A stretch of 64,000 bases of DNA, taken from Chrysemys picta bellii (Eukaryota; Chordata; Testudines; Emydidae). The stretch lies in the NCBI RefSeq assembly GCF_011386835.1, contig NC_088799.1:73737302-73801301 (forward strand). The letters are read 5' to 3'. Both the position numbers and the translations under genes were made by a program. Shown in pieces: positions 11,420 through 22,692 of the stretch. The first letter of the stretch is position 1. Each line of letters begins with the position of its first letter. The notes below the pieces were generated by a model, which searched no databases, had not been told where the DNA came from, and worked only from the letters and a program-made list of their open reading frames with translations.

Positions 11420-11470
11420 TTTAGTGAGGCAGTGTGGTTCCCCGCCGCCCCAGAGAGAGACGAGCCCCGG
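11420..11470 (+). mobile_element. Third Gypsy LTR start, truncated
   Basis: TTAGTGAGGCAGTGTGGTTC and the following CCCCGCCGCCCCAGAGAGAGACGAG repeat the first ~45 bp of the LTR. It then stops and unrelated AT-rich DNA begins near 11471. This suggests a tandem LTR-internal-LTR-LTR arrangement that was later cut. Confidence 0.75.
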
Positions 11471-12329
11471 CTAACCTCTCTACATTATTGTAATCTGCAG
11501 GAAGGAGCTGCAAACATTATTATAACTTCTGGAAAGCTTCATAACAGAGCTGCTCCCTATTAATTTTTATAACTGTCACTCTTTGCTCTAATAGTGATGT
11601 TTTTCCAGATCAGCTTAAAGGGTGGGAGAGCAAGATTTTCAGGAAGATATGCTTACTCGTGTTTAAGGAGAAATATCTCTCTAAAGACAACCTTTTCCAT
11701 TCCCTATCATATTCCTGAGCGTATGTGCTTGATCACACAGCAAACTGGATGGCCTCTGCTGCTACTCTTTATCCATAATATCAAAACATTGGTATATTTG
11801 TAAGTCCCTTTCTCACTTTCTTGAATGTGCATACCATTCTTATCACTCTTAAATGAATTTATTGCTAGTTCAGCTCTCTTTTCTGAAGGAACTGTCAGTT
11901 TTATCACAAGTACCACTTCTTCAAATTCAGCTTCACTCCCCAATCTGCTAGCTTTTTAGAATTCCCAGTGAGAACCTCATACTTGTTTCTTTTCTCCCTC
12001 TGACAAATCCTAAAACACAAAGACCCTATTTACCTATGATATATGTTATCTAGGCAACTGTATAGCGTGTACGATATGATAAATGCGCCTTGTCATCCAT
12101 TGAAATGATAGCAGTCCCTAAGCTAGTGATACATTGCTGCACACCTAGTGAGATTGCAAAGTCTCTCTTCCACCTCACAAAGTCCTTGGCTATATTCTCT
12201 TTCAGCACAGAAAATTTACTGTATGTTGAATGTTGTTTCCAAATGACCATTACTTGCTGAAATAAAATACTAATTTTTTCAAAATTTGCCCAAAGAGAAT
12301 TGCTTTTTGCCATAAGAGATAATACTTTG

Positions 12330-12430
12330 TACTTTCGTCCAAAAATCTCAGGGCACTTTGTAAGTGTGGGAAACTGAGGCACAGAGTGGTCAAATAACAA
12401 CAGTCGGAAATGGAATCCCAATCCTGTCCT
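12330..12430 (+). mobile_element. MIR-like ancient SINE fragment
   Basis: GGGAAACTGAGGCACAGAG followed by a worn TGG-CA-A-GGAAT-GAA block matches the conserved CORE-SINE/MIR 3' half (gaaactgaggc...). Confidence 0.65.
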
Positions 12431-13514
12431 CTAAGTGACACTGACTTTCGTTTAATAGACTATTTTGTTCCTCAACAATACGATTTCAAGCAAAACTATA
12501 ACAATTTATTTCAAATAGAGTACTGTAGAGCGTTCTCAGTTACTAAGATACATTTTTAATATCTGTTCTCAGCATCTGTAACAGCATCTGTTCTCAGTAT
12601 TACACTTGTTCACAACATTTCATTACTTTTTTTTCTCCATTTATTTTAGCATTTTTAAATACTTATGTATTCCAAAGTACTGTATATTTCAAGGAGAGAC
12701 ATTTTCAAAGGTACAAGGGAGAATTAGAAACAAATCAATGTGACTTGGGCACCTAACACCTTTTTGTGTTTGTTTTTTAAAATCTCCTAGATATTTTATG
12801 TCTAATATTTCCTTTCTTTTCAAGCTCAACATGACAGCTAATGAGGCAAATGGCTCAGCAATATAAGACCCAATATTCAGAAATATGGGGTTACAAAATG
12901 GCTCAGTTGAATTATTAGTTTAAAATTGATAAAAATATCTGTACTTTAATATCCGCTAGGAGCAATTAGAATCAGTATTAACATTAGCCCTAGCAGAAAG
13001 AGTTTCAGAATTATTTCTTATCCACATTAATGAACATTTATTATAGAAACCCTGAGGTATTTTATATCTCACATGGAAGAATATAATTAGACACAAATTG
13101 ATGGGCCTGTTCCTGTTGCAAAATTAGAATTTATAACAGATGATTCTGAACCCATTGTCTGCCTGATATTATCCCTAGAAAAGCATCTGCAGGTGCTGTA
13201 ACTAATCCTCTAAAATAATCTGTAACCAATCTGCACGACAGTTCCCATTTCCTGGTATACAAACCATTATAGAGGCAGCCAGGTTGAATTCTTTTACAGC
13301 TTTTACTAAACACTATTGAACATCTAATGACCTTGACAAAATTATCTTCATTAGAGTCAGGAGTACTAATCTACTTTGCCTTAGCGATGGTATTGTTTAG
13401 CAAAATCTAGTTGGTGGTAATATGTATTTTGAAAATAAATATTTGTTTCTGATATGTTTTCCTCATTCTGCTTTTGTTCCGCTTTGTTTCTTTAGATACT
13501 CTTCTCTAATTGTG

Positions 13515-13625
13515 TATAGGTGACCTAATTATTTATTATTGTACTACCATAGCACCAAAGGCCCTAGTCATGGTCCAGCACCCCATTGTGTTAGGCTCTG
13601 TACAAACACAGACCAAAAAGATTTC
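13515..13625 (+). mobile_element. Ancient LINE/SINE tail (L3- or CORE-type)
   Basis: TTATTATTGTACTACCATAG, CCCTAGTCATGGTCCAGC, CCCCATTGTG, and GGCTCTGTACAAACACAGAC form a block widely seen in sauropsid genomes as the tail of an ancient retroelement. Exact family not certain. Confidence 0.45.
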
Positions 13626-16267
13626 CCCTTTTTTTTTGTTCACATGGTACAGTTTCATCTAATCTAAATCTACAGTTTAATTTTTTCCAGACTATCAAAA
13701 ATAGTGCAAGACAATAACAAATAGTACTGGTGTTTTATTACATTTAAGGGTTATGCACAGAATTAAAATTATGGGTGCGTGAAAATGAAGTACTTGAAGT
13801 GCATAGAATATAGTTGCGATGACCTAGAAGTACTGTATTGCCTCAATTTATTTTAGGAGTCATATGTTACTGGAGACAGAAAATATTGGGTGCTGGGGGA
13901 GAGATTTCTCCGTTCTTTTCCTGAAAGAGTAGTTTGTGGGGAAACTTGTGTGTGCCTGTCCTGACAGTTTAACTGAAGGCTGAGTTTTATGCCTCCTTTA
14001 TGTACACAAAGAGCGAAAAAGCAGAAGAGAGCAAAAGAACTGGTATGGGGATATCTGGTTTACAAAAGAGTAGTCAACATTGCTTTGACTCTCTACATTA
14101 AATCTTTCATGGCAATCAAATCTGTATCCAATTTGAAAGCTATTTTAAATATTTGCCCTCATCTACATAGATGAGCCTGAACCAAAACCCCATTTCCAAA
14201 TCTGTGAATTTGCTTGTGGGGGAAATTAAAATCTCAGTCTGGGTCTGAATTTTACAAGCCTATCTTTATGATGGACTGAAGCAAAATTCAATTCCAAAAT
14301 GTCATGTACTTGGAGGTGTTTGACATCAAACTCTGAAGTCAATTGTAAAAAGAATCCTGAACCAGAGTTTTAAAGGTTGGGTGAGCCATGGAATACATAT
14401 GATTGTGAAGAAACCTTTATAACTTATTTAGAGATCAAAACTAACTTTAACTGGCCCACTCTACCATGGTACTGGTGCTTTCAAGTAGGCATTATATTTC
14501 TCAACTTTCTATGAAAGTTTTATACAGAAAGTGATGTCATCTGGTCAATTAAGAAACAAACAAACAAACAAAAAAAACAACAACCCTAATTTATATGAGA
14601 CTTTGCAGACAACTTTCTTAACTCCACCCCAAAAAAAAATCGATATGGGACATGCTAGCAAAAGGATTTGGATAGATAAATTGCCTCAGAGGGATGGGAG
14701 TTCACCTGGAAAAGAGGACCAACAACCTCAGTCTGTAGCATGATAAACAGTATCAAATAAATTTTCTTTCATTGGTGCCTCAGACCAGTCAAGTTAGAGT
14801 ATACAGATTTAATGGGGATAAGTGTTGGAGAAAATGTGAGAGAAGAGATGTTATGCATATATTGTGGACATATCTAGTCGCTATGAATTACCAAATGATC
14901 CTTTGGTAATCCTCCTGGGGCTTGCTAGCAGAAATGATCACTTCATTTTGTGTGTGGACTTAATCTCTCATCTCCTAGTAGCTGCGTGGCTAGATATGGC
15001 TTCTCACTGGGAAAAGATAAATAGTCCAACTCTTGAGGAATGGGTTAAAAAATATGGGCGTTCCATATTCATATTCCATCTGGTTATCGTTTATTCAAAC
15101 TCAAACAAAGTGCACTTACCTGCAAATCACAAAAACAAAAACCACACCTGTCCAATTTTTTTAATATTAACATTTGATAGACATGCCTGGTTTGTTAAAT
15201 ATGTGTAATCAGAGATTTTCCTCAATATAATACCACTAGAAACAGCATGTCATGCATATAGGAAAGATGCTTACTCTGTAATTATGTAATACTCTGTTAC
15301 ATAGAGAGACCTGATGATTATATTGCATAATGTTTCTCTAAACCAGTAGTCTCAACATGTGGTCAGGGGGCCGTGGACTATGTTTAAGATATCCAAAGGG
15401 TTCTGCCCCTCCATTTGGCATTCTAGCTGCTGCTGCTACTTGCTTCTCATGTACCTGTGTTTTAAATAAATATACCTAGCTTAAGCCCTGGAACCACATC
15501 ATGGCAAGACCCAAGCTTGGCTTGATAAGGAGACACAAGTGAATGAGGACAGATACAGGGAAGGATTTTAAGCAGTAGCCGCAACTTCATTACAATTTAA
15601 CTCAGAAGAGGAACACTGTTCGCACATTTCCCCATACCAGGCATTTAGATGGTTCCTGTGCAGGGTTTACAAGATATCCATTATATAGTCCTAAGTCTGA
15701 GTAGATTCTCCACTGCCTACCCAAGGATTCCACTTGCTCTGCTGAATCCCTTGTAAAAGGGACAGAAGACATCAAAGAGGGATCCAGGTCTGCAAGAACT
15801 TCAGGTTTCCTTTTTCCATAGACCTGCATTCCACCAGCAAAACTCCATGTCTCTTATTTCCTGGTCGCTGGCCCTCTTAACCGCAGTGAACAAAGATCAC
15901 AAGTAGGGCTGTCAAGTGATTAAAAAAATTAATCGATTAATCATGCTGTTAAACAGCAATAGAATACCATTTATTTTAAATATTTTTTGATATTTACTAC
16001 ATTTTCAAATATATTAATTTCAATTACAACACAGAATACAAAGTATACAGTTCTCACTTTATATTTATTTTTATTATAAACATTTGCACTGTAAAAAAAA
16101 ATTAAAAATGTATTTTTCAATTCACCTCATACAAGTACTATAGTGCAATATCTTTATAATAAAAGTTGAACTTACAAATGTAGAATTATGTACAAAAAAC
16201 TGCATTCGAAAATAAATAAAACTATAGAGCCTACAAGTCCACTCAGTCCTACTTCTTGGTCAGCCAA

Positions 16268-16861
16268 TCACTCAGACAAATAAGGTTGCTTACAATTTGC
16301 AGGAGATAATGCTGCCTGCTTCTTGTTTACAATGTCACTTGAAAGTGAGAACAGGCATTCACATCGCACTGTTGTAGCTGGCGTTGTAAGATATTTATGT
16401 GCCAGATGCATTAAAGATTCATATGTCCCTTCATGCTTCAACAACCATTCCAGAGGGCACCATTCCAGAGGGCAACAATCCAAAGCAGTGCAGACTGACA
16501 CATGTTCATTTTCATCATCTGAGTCAGATGCCACCAGCAGAAGGTTGATTTGCTTTTTTGGTCGTTTGGATTCTGTAGTTTCTGCATCAGAGTGTTACTC
16601 TTTTAAGACTTCTAAAAGCATACTCCACACCTCATCCTTCTCAGAATTTGGACAGCACTTCAGATTCATAAACCTTGGGACAAATGCTATAGCTATTTTT
16701 AGAAATCTCCCATTGGTACCTTCTTTGCGTTTTGTCAAATCTGCTGTGAAAGTATTCTTAAAATGAACATGTGCTGGGTCATCATCCGAGACTGCTATAA
16801 CACGAAATATGTGGCAGAATGCAAGTAAAACAGAGCAGGAGACATACAATTCTCCCCCCAA
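16268..16861 (-). pseudogene. hAT transposase C-terminal remnant (left arm and loop)
   Basis: Read leftward: SDDDPAHVHFKNTFTADLTK, RFLKIAIAFVPRFMNLKCCP, EVWSMLLEVLKE, then after a break LMASDSDDENEH-like acidic linker, WLLKHEGTYESLMHLAHKYL, PATTVRCECLFSLSSDIVNKK (in pieces) and AALSPANC. The last part is the hAT dimerisation domain (hATC). The DDE catalytic core lies further N-terminal and is absent. The linker also carries a duplicated PLEWCPLEW (17-bp repeat near 16446-16478). A non-functional fragment. Confidence 0.88.
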
Positions 16862-16917
16862 GGAGTACAGTCACAAATATAATTGATGCATTATTTTTTT
16901 TAATGAGCATCATCAGC

Positions 16918-17109
16918 ATGGAAGCATGTCCTCTGGAATGGTGGCCAAAGCATGAAGGCTCATACGAAAGTTTAGCATATCTGGCATGTAAATACCTTGT
17001 AATGCCAGCTACAAAAGTGCCATGTGAATGCCTGTTCTCACTTTCAGGTGGCATTGTAAAAGTGGGCAGCAGTATCTCCTGTCAATGTAAACAAACTTGT
17101 TTGTCTTAG
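16918..17109 (+). pseudogene. hAT dimerisation domain, second inverted copy (right arm)
   Basis: MEACPLEWWPKHEGSYESLA, then ACKYLVMPATKVPCECLFSL repeats on the plus strand the same hATC domain found on the minus strand in the left arm. The end is corrupted (GGIVKVGSS in place of DIVNKKQAA). Presence of the domain in both arms shows the inverted duplication runs from the terminal repeat into coding DNA. Confidence 0.87.
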
Positions 17110-18184
17110 CGACTGGCAGAATAAGAAGTAGGACTGAGTGGACTTGTAGGCTGTAAATTTTTACACTGTTTTATTTTTGAGTGCAGTTATGTAACCCCTC
17201 CCCCCAAAAAAATCTGCATTCCTAAATTACATTTTCATGATAAAGAGATTGCACTTCAGTACTTGTATGAGGTGAATTGAAAAATCCTATCTTTTATTTT
17301 TACAGTGCATAAATTTGTAATAAAAAATAATAATATAAATAGAGCACTGTGCACTTTGTATTCTGTGTTGTAAATGAAATCAATATTGAAAATGTAGAGA
17401 AAATTCCAAAATATTTAAAACATTTCAATCTATTGTTATAAGTGTGATTAATCACGATTAATTTTTTTAATCACAATTAATTTTTTTGAGTTAATGGCAT
17501 GAGTTAACTGCTATTAATTGACAGCTCTAGTCACAAGTTGTGATGCACTGACACTTATACAATTCCTAAATCCTTTACCCATTTAATCTGTGTCTCCATG
17601 ATGCTATAAGCCAAAAAAACAAAAACAAAAAAATCCACCCAGGAACCCCAAAACCAAAACACTAGACCCCAGCCAATTTGGCTGTGATGGGACATCTTCC
17701 TTTCTGAACCCTTGATCAGTTAGACCCACAGCAACCTGAAAACCCAGTTTCTGTACCATATAACTAGAGGGAGGGATGGTGATTTCAGCTAATGATGGAG
17801 CAAGATGCCTGAAAAAAAAAGGGCCAAGGTTTAGATAAATGATTGTAGGAAGAAAGAGCCAATCCATCTCACAACTCTCTGGCTTGCCAATGGCAACAGG
17901 GCACTCAGGCGGAAGAGGGCGTATCCCTGTATGCACTCCCCTTTAATCTACAGATGTCCAGCAGCTTGCAGACCCAGTCAGATTACTTATCCATTAAATT
18001 AGAAAGGTTCTAAAATACTTGGACACATTTAGCAAAAAAAGGATAAAATTAGGGATTCTTTTTAGTTTTTTGTTTTCTCTTTAGAGGTATTTTTTGGAAC
18101 CTGAAAATGACAGCATTCTAGTTAAATAAACATTCTCTATAAATAAAATCATAAAATATGACTTAGATTTATCATCTGAGTGAT

Positions 18185-18310
18185 TTATGACCATTAACTA
18201 GCCTAATTCTCACAACACCCTGCAACGTAGGTAAATGAATAGTATTATCCCCATTTTATAAAACGGAAGTTGACTTACTTAGTACCAGAGGAAGATTCAG
18301 GATTCAGATT
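18185..18310 (+). mobile_element. MIR-like ancient SINE fragment
   Basis: CTAATTCTCACAACACCCTG, ACGTAGGTAAATGAATAGTA and TTATCCCCATTTTATAAA form the typical MIR/L2-type 3' block. Confidence 0.7.
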
Positions 18311-18656
18311 TAGGAATTTGCCTCTCTTTTTCTGTATTTTACCTATACATGCAAACAGAATTTTAAAAAATACAACAAATGGTAAAAGAGATTTAATTAA
18401 AATTCTCTGGCATTGCATGTGTTCCAGTATTCCTCACTGGACTGATGCACAATATATGATTAGAAGAACTTGTCTTTCTCTGCCGTAAAGCAGCTAGAAC
18501 TTCAAGTTCATTCATGCTTCAGGAAGTTTTCATGGTAAGGAGGCCAGTTATCCCAGGAGATACAAGGAAAGGCCTGTGGAGATAGATTACCTGTTCCATA
18601 TATGTTATGCCCTATGTATGTTAGTGTTATTTGCAGTGACTTTCTACCAGAATTGG

Positions 18657-18720
18657 ACTAACTTCTTTTTTGCCCTGAACTTGGACATTAGTCCAAGTTC
18701 AGGGCAAAAAAGAAGATAGT
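18657..18720. repeat. Perfect 25-bp inverted repeat (hairpin)
   Basis: Bases 18662-18686 are the exact reverse complement of 18691-18715, with a 4-base ATTA loop. Four more pairs follow one mismatch, extending the stem to about 18657-18720. Nothing else here is annotated. The left shoulder (TTGGACTAACTTCT) resembles the Penelope-type end at 45359-45373, which may hint at origin. No internal repeat family recognised in the stem. Confidence 0.95.
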
Positions 18721-19250
18721 AATAATAGAATTGTGCTGACCAGAGTGAAAATACTACTTCTAGTAGGCTTACAAACAAATTAATGCTCTTTGTGGAACGC
18801 CTTTAATCAGGGGGAAAAAATAATACTGTAATGGATTTCAAAATTTGGATTTTGATCTCAAAAAGATGCATTTTTCTTTCTTTAAAGCACTCAAGTTTGT
18901 AGAAAACTACTCTTTTAAAAATCAGTAGAGGACTAGATCTTTCAATTAAAGTTTGTCTTACAAAATTGTTAGAGTGCGCTCTCAACAAAAATATTTCCAG
19001 AGGAGAAATACAGTAGTATATTCAGGCATTTCCACCCCCTCTGTAATTGTAAAGATCCTGCAGAATTCTGCATCACTTACTGTGTCCTTAGCTATTCCAA
19101 GACATTTCCATTCACCCCGATTCTGCATTTTGGATTTGTAGAGTACCTTTATAGAGAGTAATTCTCTTAAGGAAAATGTCATGAAGGAACTTAAATATCA
19201 AGAGTTGAGTTGCTGATCAAAATCCACAATCTGTCAATGAAATTGTATAA

Positions 19251-20123
19251 TTAGGGCCCTTCATTTTCAGTTTTTATTTTTATTTTTTTTATTTTCCCCT
19301 GGAATTTACCAGAGTTTATTACCACAATAACAAAAACAGGTAAAAATCAGTGCAAAAATTATTAACAATTTTTCTGGGTAAATATCGGGGTTTATTTTGG
19401 TAGATGGAAAAATGGGGGGTCAGGAAGTATTCAGTAGATTAATGCTTTGAATTCCCTTCATCAATGTGGTTTGCTGCAGAACCAAAACAGAACTCAAAAC
19501 ACAATTCCACTTTTGAGTGTAAGAAAAAAAAAACCCCTCTAATCCCCAAATAAAACTTTTCATTTGAATAAACAGTTTATTGTTGTAGACTTAGAACTGT
19601 TAGCCTATAACTATTTACATTTAATAATTAGGTCACACCATTTGCAGCGCATACACTCAATTTCATCCTTTTCTCCTGATATTTTTAAAACATTTGAATA
19701 CTTCCTTGTGTTCTGAAATGTATTCTGATACAGATTTTCATTTTCTTCCCATTTTAGTGTCAAATCTTTAAAATATTATCTGCTAACAGCTTAAAATGTG
19801 TACATGGTGGGCGTGAGGTTCATTAGTATGACAAGATGCACACTCACTTCAGAGCTGCGTGTGTACCTGTTTGTTGTGTGTATCTTCTAGACTAATACAT
19901 AGCTTTAGTTCAACAAGCAGCTTTACATATACACACAGGTTAATGTATTATCATAATACATATATCTCATGCAATGTATTGTATTTTCTTAATAAAACAA
20001 GTTATTTTTATATATTTGAATGATACAAAAGTAGAGTGAAAATCAGAAAAAAAGGAACAATACCTTTTGTAAAACCTGGGGATTTTTCAGGAAAAATCAG
20101 TTTAACTGAAAACGAAGGGGCTT
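19251..20123. mobile_element. Non-autonomous hAT (873 bp)
   Basis: Left end TTAGGGCCCTTCATTTTCAG; right end reverse-complemented AAGCCCCTTCGTTTTCAGTT. Flanked by TTGTATAA (19243-19250) and TTGGATAA (20124-20131), 7 of 8 matching, consistent with hAT. The subterminal regions both contain TTTTTC/GGTAAA-rich blocks. No transposase frame seen. Confidence 0.8.
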
Positions 20124-20199
20124 TTGGATAATATAGTGGAAGGCTGAAGAGTAGCAATTTTTGTATCTGTCTTTAAAAGATACTCAAGGATATTGTGAG

Positions 20200-20830
20200 A
20201 ATGAAAGGCCAGTGATTCTTAATTAAGTACAATATAAATCAGTTGAAATAGTAATTGAGACAGTTATAAAATACTGTACCTAGATCAACAAGGTAAAATA
20301 AGCGCAAACCATCATGGCTTTTATAAATCCAAATAACTCCTCTCTAGAGAGTACTCTTTTTTGGATCTGTCACCCAAGAAGGACAGAAAGGAAACTAGCT
20401 GACACAATTTAGTTGGACTTTCAAAAAGTCTTTGACAAAGCCCCTCAGAAGGGGGTATTCTGAAAACTATGAGGCACTATGGGGCAAGAGGTAAGTATTG
20501 TCATGGGTTAGGAACCGGCTAGCAGAACAAAACTAAGCACATACCTGAATGTTCAATTATCAGTTAGTTAAAGGTTAACCACAGAGGTCCTAAGGATCTA
20601 TACTGGGGGCAGTCATCTTTAATATATTAATGAAATGAAATGATGAGGTGGCAAAATTGCAGATGGCACAACTATTTACGTTTTATTCAAAACTAGAGAA
20701 AAATGAGGAACTCCTGTAGGACCCAACAAAATTACATGAATGGGCAGCATGATGGCAATTGAAAAACACAGAGGAAGTAGGAATCCCCACAAAATTCCCC
20801 TTACAGAGCCTCATTCTTCAGAAGCACAGT
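20200..20830 (+). mobile_element. Old LINE (CR1/L2-like) RT relic
   Basis: Pieces of a RT survive in shifting frames: CATGGCTTTATAAATCCAAA, then GTTGGACTTTCAAAAAGTC with TTTGACAAAGCCCCTCA (an LDFxKxFDKAPQ-like palm motif), GGATCTATACTGGG (a GSxLG-like motif), GATGAGGTGGCAAAATTGCA with GATGGCACAAC (an FADGT-like catalytic box), and CATGAATGGGCAGC. The order and spacing fit a CR1/L2-type RT with deletions. No open frame remains. Confidence 0.65.
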
Positions 20831-21295
20831 TCCTCCCCAGACTCCCAAAGATCCCTCTGCCTCCACATAGGTTCTGAGGCCTCCTGCCCATTCACTCTCC
20901 TTTTGACAGCATTGTCAAGAAAGCTGCCCTGGGAACGCACTGTAAAGTGGTTGTACAGCACACAGAATGGTCTAAAAGAAACCAATGCAACCTTAGGCTA
21001 TATAAATTTTTTCCTTCTGGTTTTGAGGGTAGGGGGTAATGTTCTATGTCTGTTGTGTGTGATCGCACTAGGTGCCATTTAATACTGTATACATTTTACA
21101 TGAAAATACAGGATTCGACATAGTATGTGGATGATAGAAGGCAAAAGGTGGGGAGGGAGAGAGACAGCACATTACATCCGTCAGACAGATGGTCAAAAAG
21201 CTGTGAGTATTTTCACCTCTGTTATAATCTTTATTCTGTTCTGAGTCTAAATAATCAGGTAGTGTAGCAATGCTGAATATTTTAAATTGTTGTAT
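20831..21295. other. Unassigned non-coding DNA
   Basis: No family motif found; an open frame across 20759-21082 shows no recognisable domain. Confidence 0.45.
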
Positions 21296-21489
21296 GCAGT
21301 GTAGTTGCAGCCATGTTGGTCCCAGGATATTAGAGATACAAGGTGGATGAGGTAATATCTTTTATTGGACCAGTTTTTGCTAGTGAGAGAGAAAAGCTTT
21401 CAAGCCACACACACCTCTTCTTCAAGTCAGCTTAAAAGTTTGTTCAATGAAACCTATTATCTCACCCACCTTGTGTCTCTCTCTAATAT
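21296..21489 (-). mobile_element. Penelope-type terminal fragment, folded back
   Basis: GTAGTTGCAGCCATGTTGGT then CCAGGATATTAGAGATACAA and GGTAATATCTTTTATTGGAC form a common sauropsid repeat end that parallels the end at 28070. Bases 21327-21371 are repeated in inverted, diverged form at about 21442-21489 (ATTATCTCACCCACCTTGTG then TCTCTCTAATAT), making a stem-loop. Assignment to Penelope-like elements is by resemblance to the 28-kb element. Confidence 0.6.
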
Positions 21490-22553
21490 TTTAAATGTTC
21501 TTTTCATTAAGAATAGCTCTAAGGTTCTCTTTGGTCTAAAATATAAAAGTTTTTCCTGTGATGCTTTTGTCAGTTGGCAAGCTTGGAAACTTTGCTGCTT
21601 TTGTGAGCTAAAGATAATTAAGCCGGTAATTTAACTTTACCTTTAGAATGGGAAGAACTCAATACTTCAGTGCTCATTTGAAAACAGGACTCCCTGAAGT
21701 CTCCTCATTGTTTGTGTTTTGATAGACTGGAGCAGATAGCATACTGTGAGGACATGGTGTCCTTGTAGGAGGTGCCAATTTCATTGACTCAAGTACTATT
21801 GTATTCTGAAGTCTGTCGTAAAGTGCTGTTGAGTTCAAAAATACCTAATTAATTGTTGAAATCCTTGGACTAGAAACACTTATTTGTATTTCTGTTTGAG
21901 TTATGAAGATCCCAACAGATAGCTACTTATTTCCCAAACTTGGATCTATTGTAGGATCCTGCTTAAATGAAGACTCATAACCTTTGGCAGTATATGGTAC
22001 TGATCAAGTGTTTTAAACAATTGATACATTTTTTTTTATTTCAGGTTAGCTGAGTTAAATATCTTTCTTATTCTGTTTTTACTACAGTTACTTTTCCTTT
22101 ATTTCAAAAATACTACATGAAAATAGGCCTCTTTGGCAGACAAATCAAAGGCTAAATTATTATTTATTGTAAATCAAAGCCAATTGTATGTTAAATAAGC
22201 ACAAGGTATCAACATGTGAAACTGAAGGTATTTGTTTTTACATGTACCTACTTAATGTATTCTACTTAATAGTAGAAATGAGCCCAAATTAAAAATCTGG
22301 ATTTCAAAAGCTTTCACTCCTGATCTTTGGTTTGAAATTCAGGATCCACAATCTTGATCTGCATCATAAATTCAGGGATGTCCTCTGAACCTACAATACA
22401 ATATACCAACCCAACCCCCTAATCCCAACACCCCTGAATTTAGGACTGTTCAAAATCTTGGTTTAAACCTAATTATGCATAATAACAAATGTGTATTTGT
22501 GGGGTTAGAGATTGCACACTGCCTACACTCTTCATGGTTGAATTTGTCCTGGT
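21490..22553. other. AT-rich non-coding DNA
   Basis: No gene or defined repeat recognised. Confidence 0.5.
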
Positions 22554-22561
22554 TACCCCAG

Positions 22562-22684
22562 TAGGGTGACCAGACAACAAATGTGAAAAATCGGGACGGG
22601 GGTGGGGGGTAATAGGAGCCTATATAAGGAAAAGACCCAAAAAACGGGACTGTCCCTATAAAATCGGGACATCTGGTCACCCTA
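22562..22684. mobile_element. 123-bp hAT-type MITE
   Basis: Terminal inverted repeats TAGGGTGACCAGA and TCTGGTCACCCTA. The inner AATCGGGAC and GGGACTGTCCC blocks also pair. Flanked by a perfect 8-bp duplication TACCCCAG (22554-22561, 22685-22692). Confidence 0.92.
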
Positions 22685-22692
22685 TACCCCAG

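Larger units (their letters stand above)
11471..15895. other. AT-rich non-coding DNA with a few ancient repeats
   Basis: No exon recognised. Contains a MIR-like piece at 12330-12430 and an ancient LINE-tail-like piece at 13515-13625 (listed). A GTCTCAACATGTGG then CCGTGG stretch at about 15340-15385 resembles a hAT terminal fragment, but too little remains to define. An AAAC microsatellite lies at about 14553-14580. Confidence 0.5.
15904..17529. mobile_element. Foldback hAT transposon, copy 1 (1626 bp)
   Basis: The ends read TAGGGCTGTCAAGTGATTAA and, at the right end reverse-complemented, TAGAGCTGTCAATTAATAGC. They are flanked by an 8-bp duplication ATCACAAG/GTCACAAG (15896-15903, 17530-17537; 7 of 8 match), the hAT signature. 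The element is a giant imperfect palindrome: about 15904-16480 pairs with about 16915-17529. Each arm carries a terminal AATCGATTAAT-rich zone, a long AT-rich UTR and the C-terminus of the transposase. The loop between the arms holds more transposase sequence on the minus strand. Copy 2 is at 49730-51365. Confidence 0.93.
17538..19242. other. AT-rich non-coding DNA
   Basis: No gene recognised. Holds a MIR-like piece (18185-18310) and a perfect hairpin (18657-18720), both listed. Confidence 0.5.

Noticed and set aside
16323..16766. 147-codon plus-strand open frame
   Set aside because: Antisense shadow of the hAT transposase remnant, which shows conserved motifs on the minus strand.
20759..21082. 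107-codon open frame
   Set aside because: It follows an old LINE relic, has no motif, and starts inside the relic's decayed 3' part.
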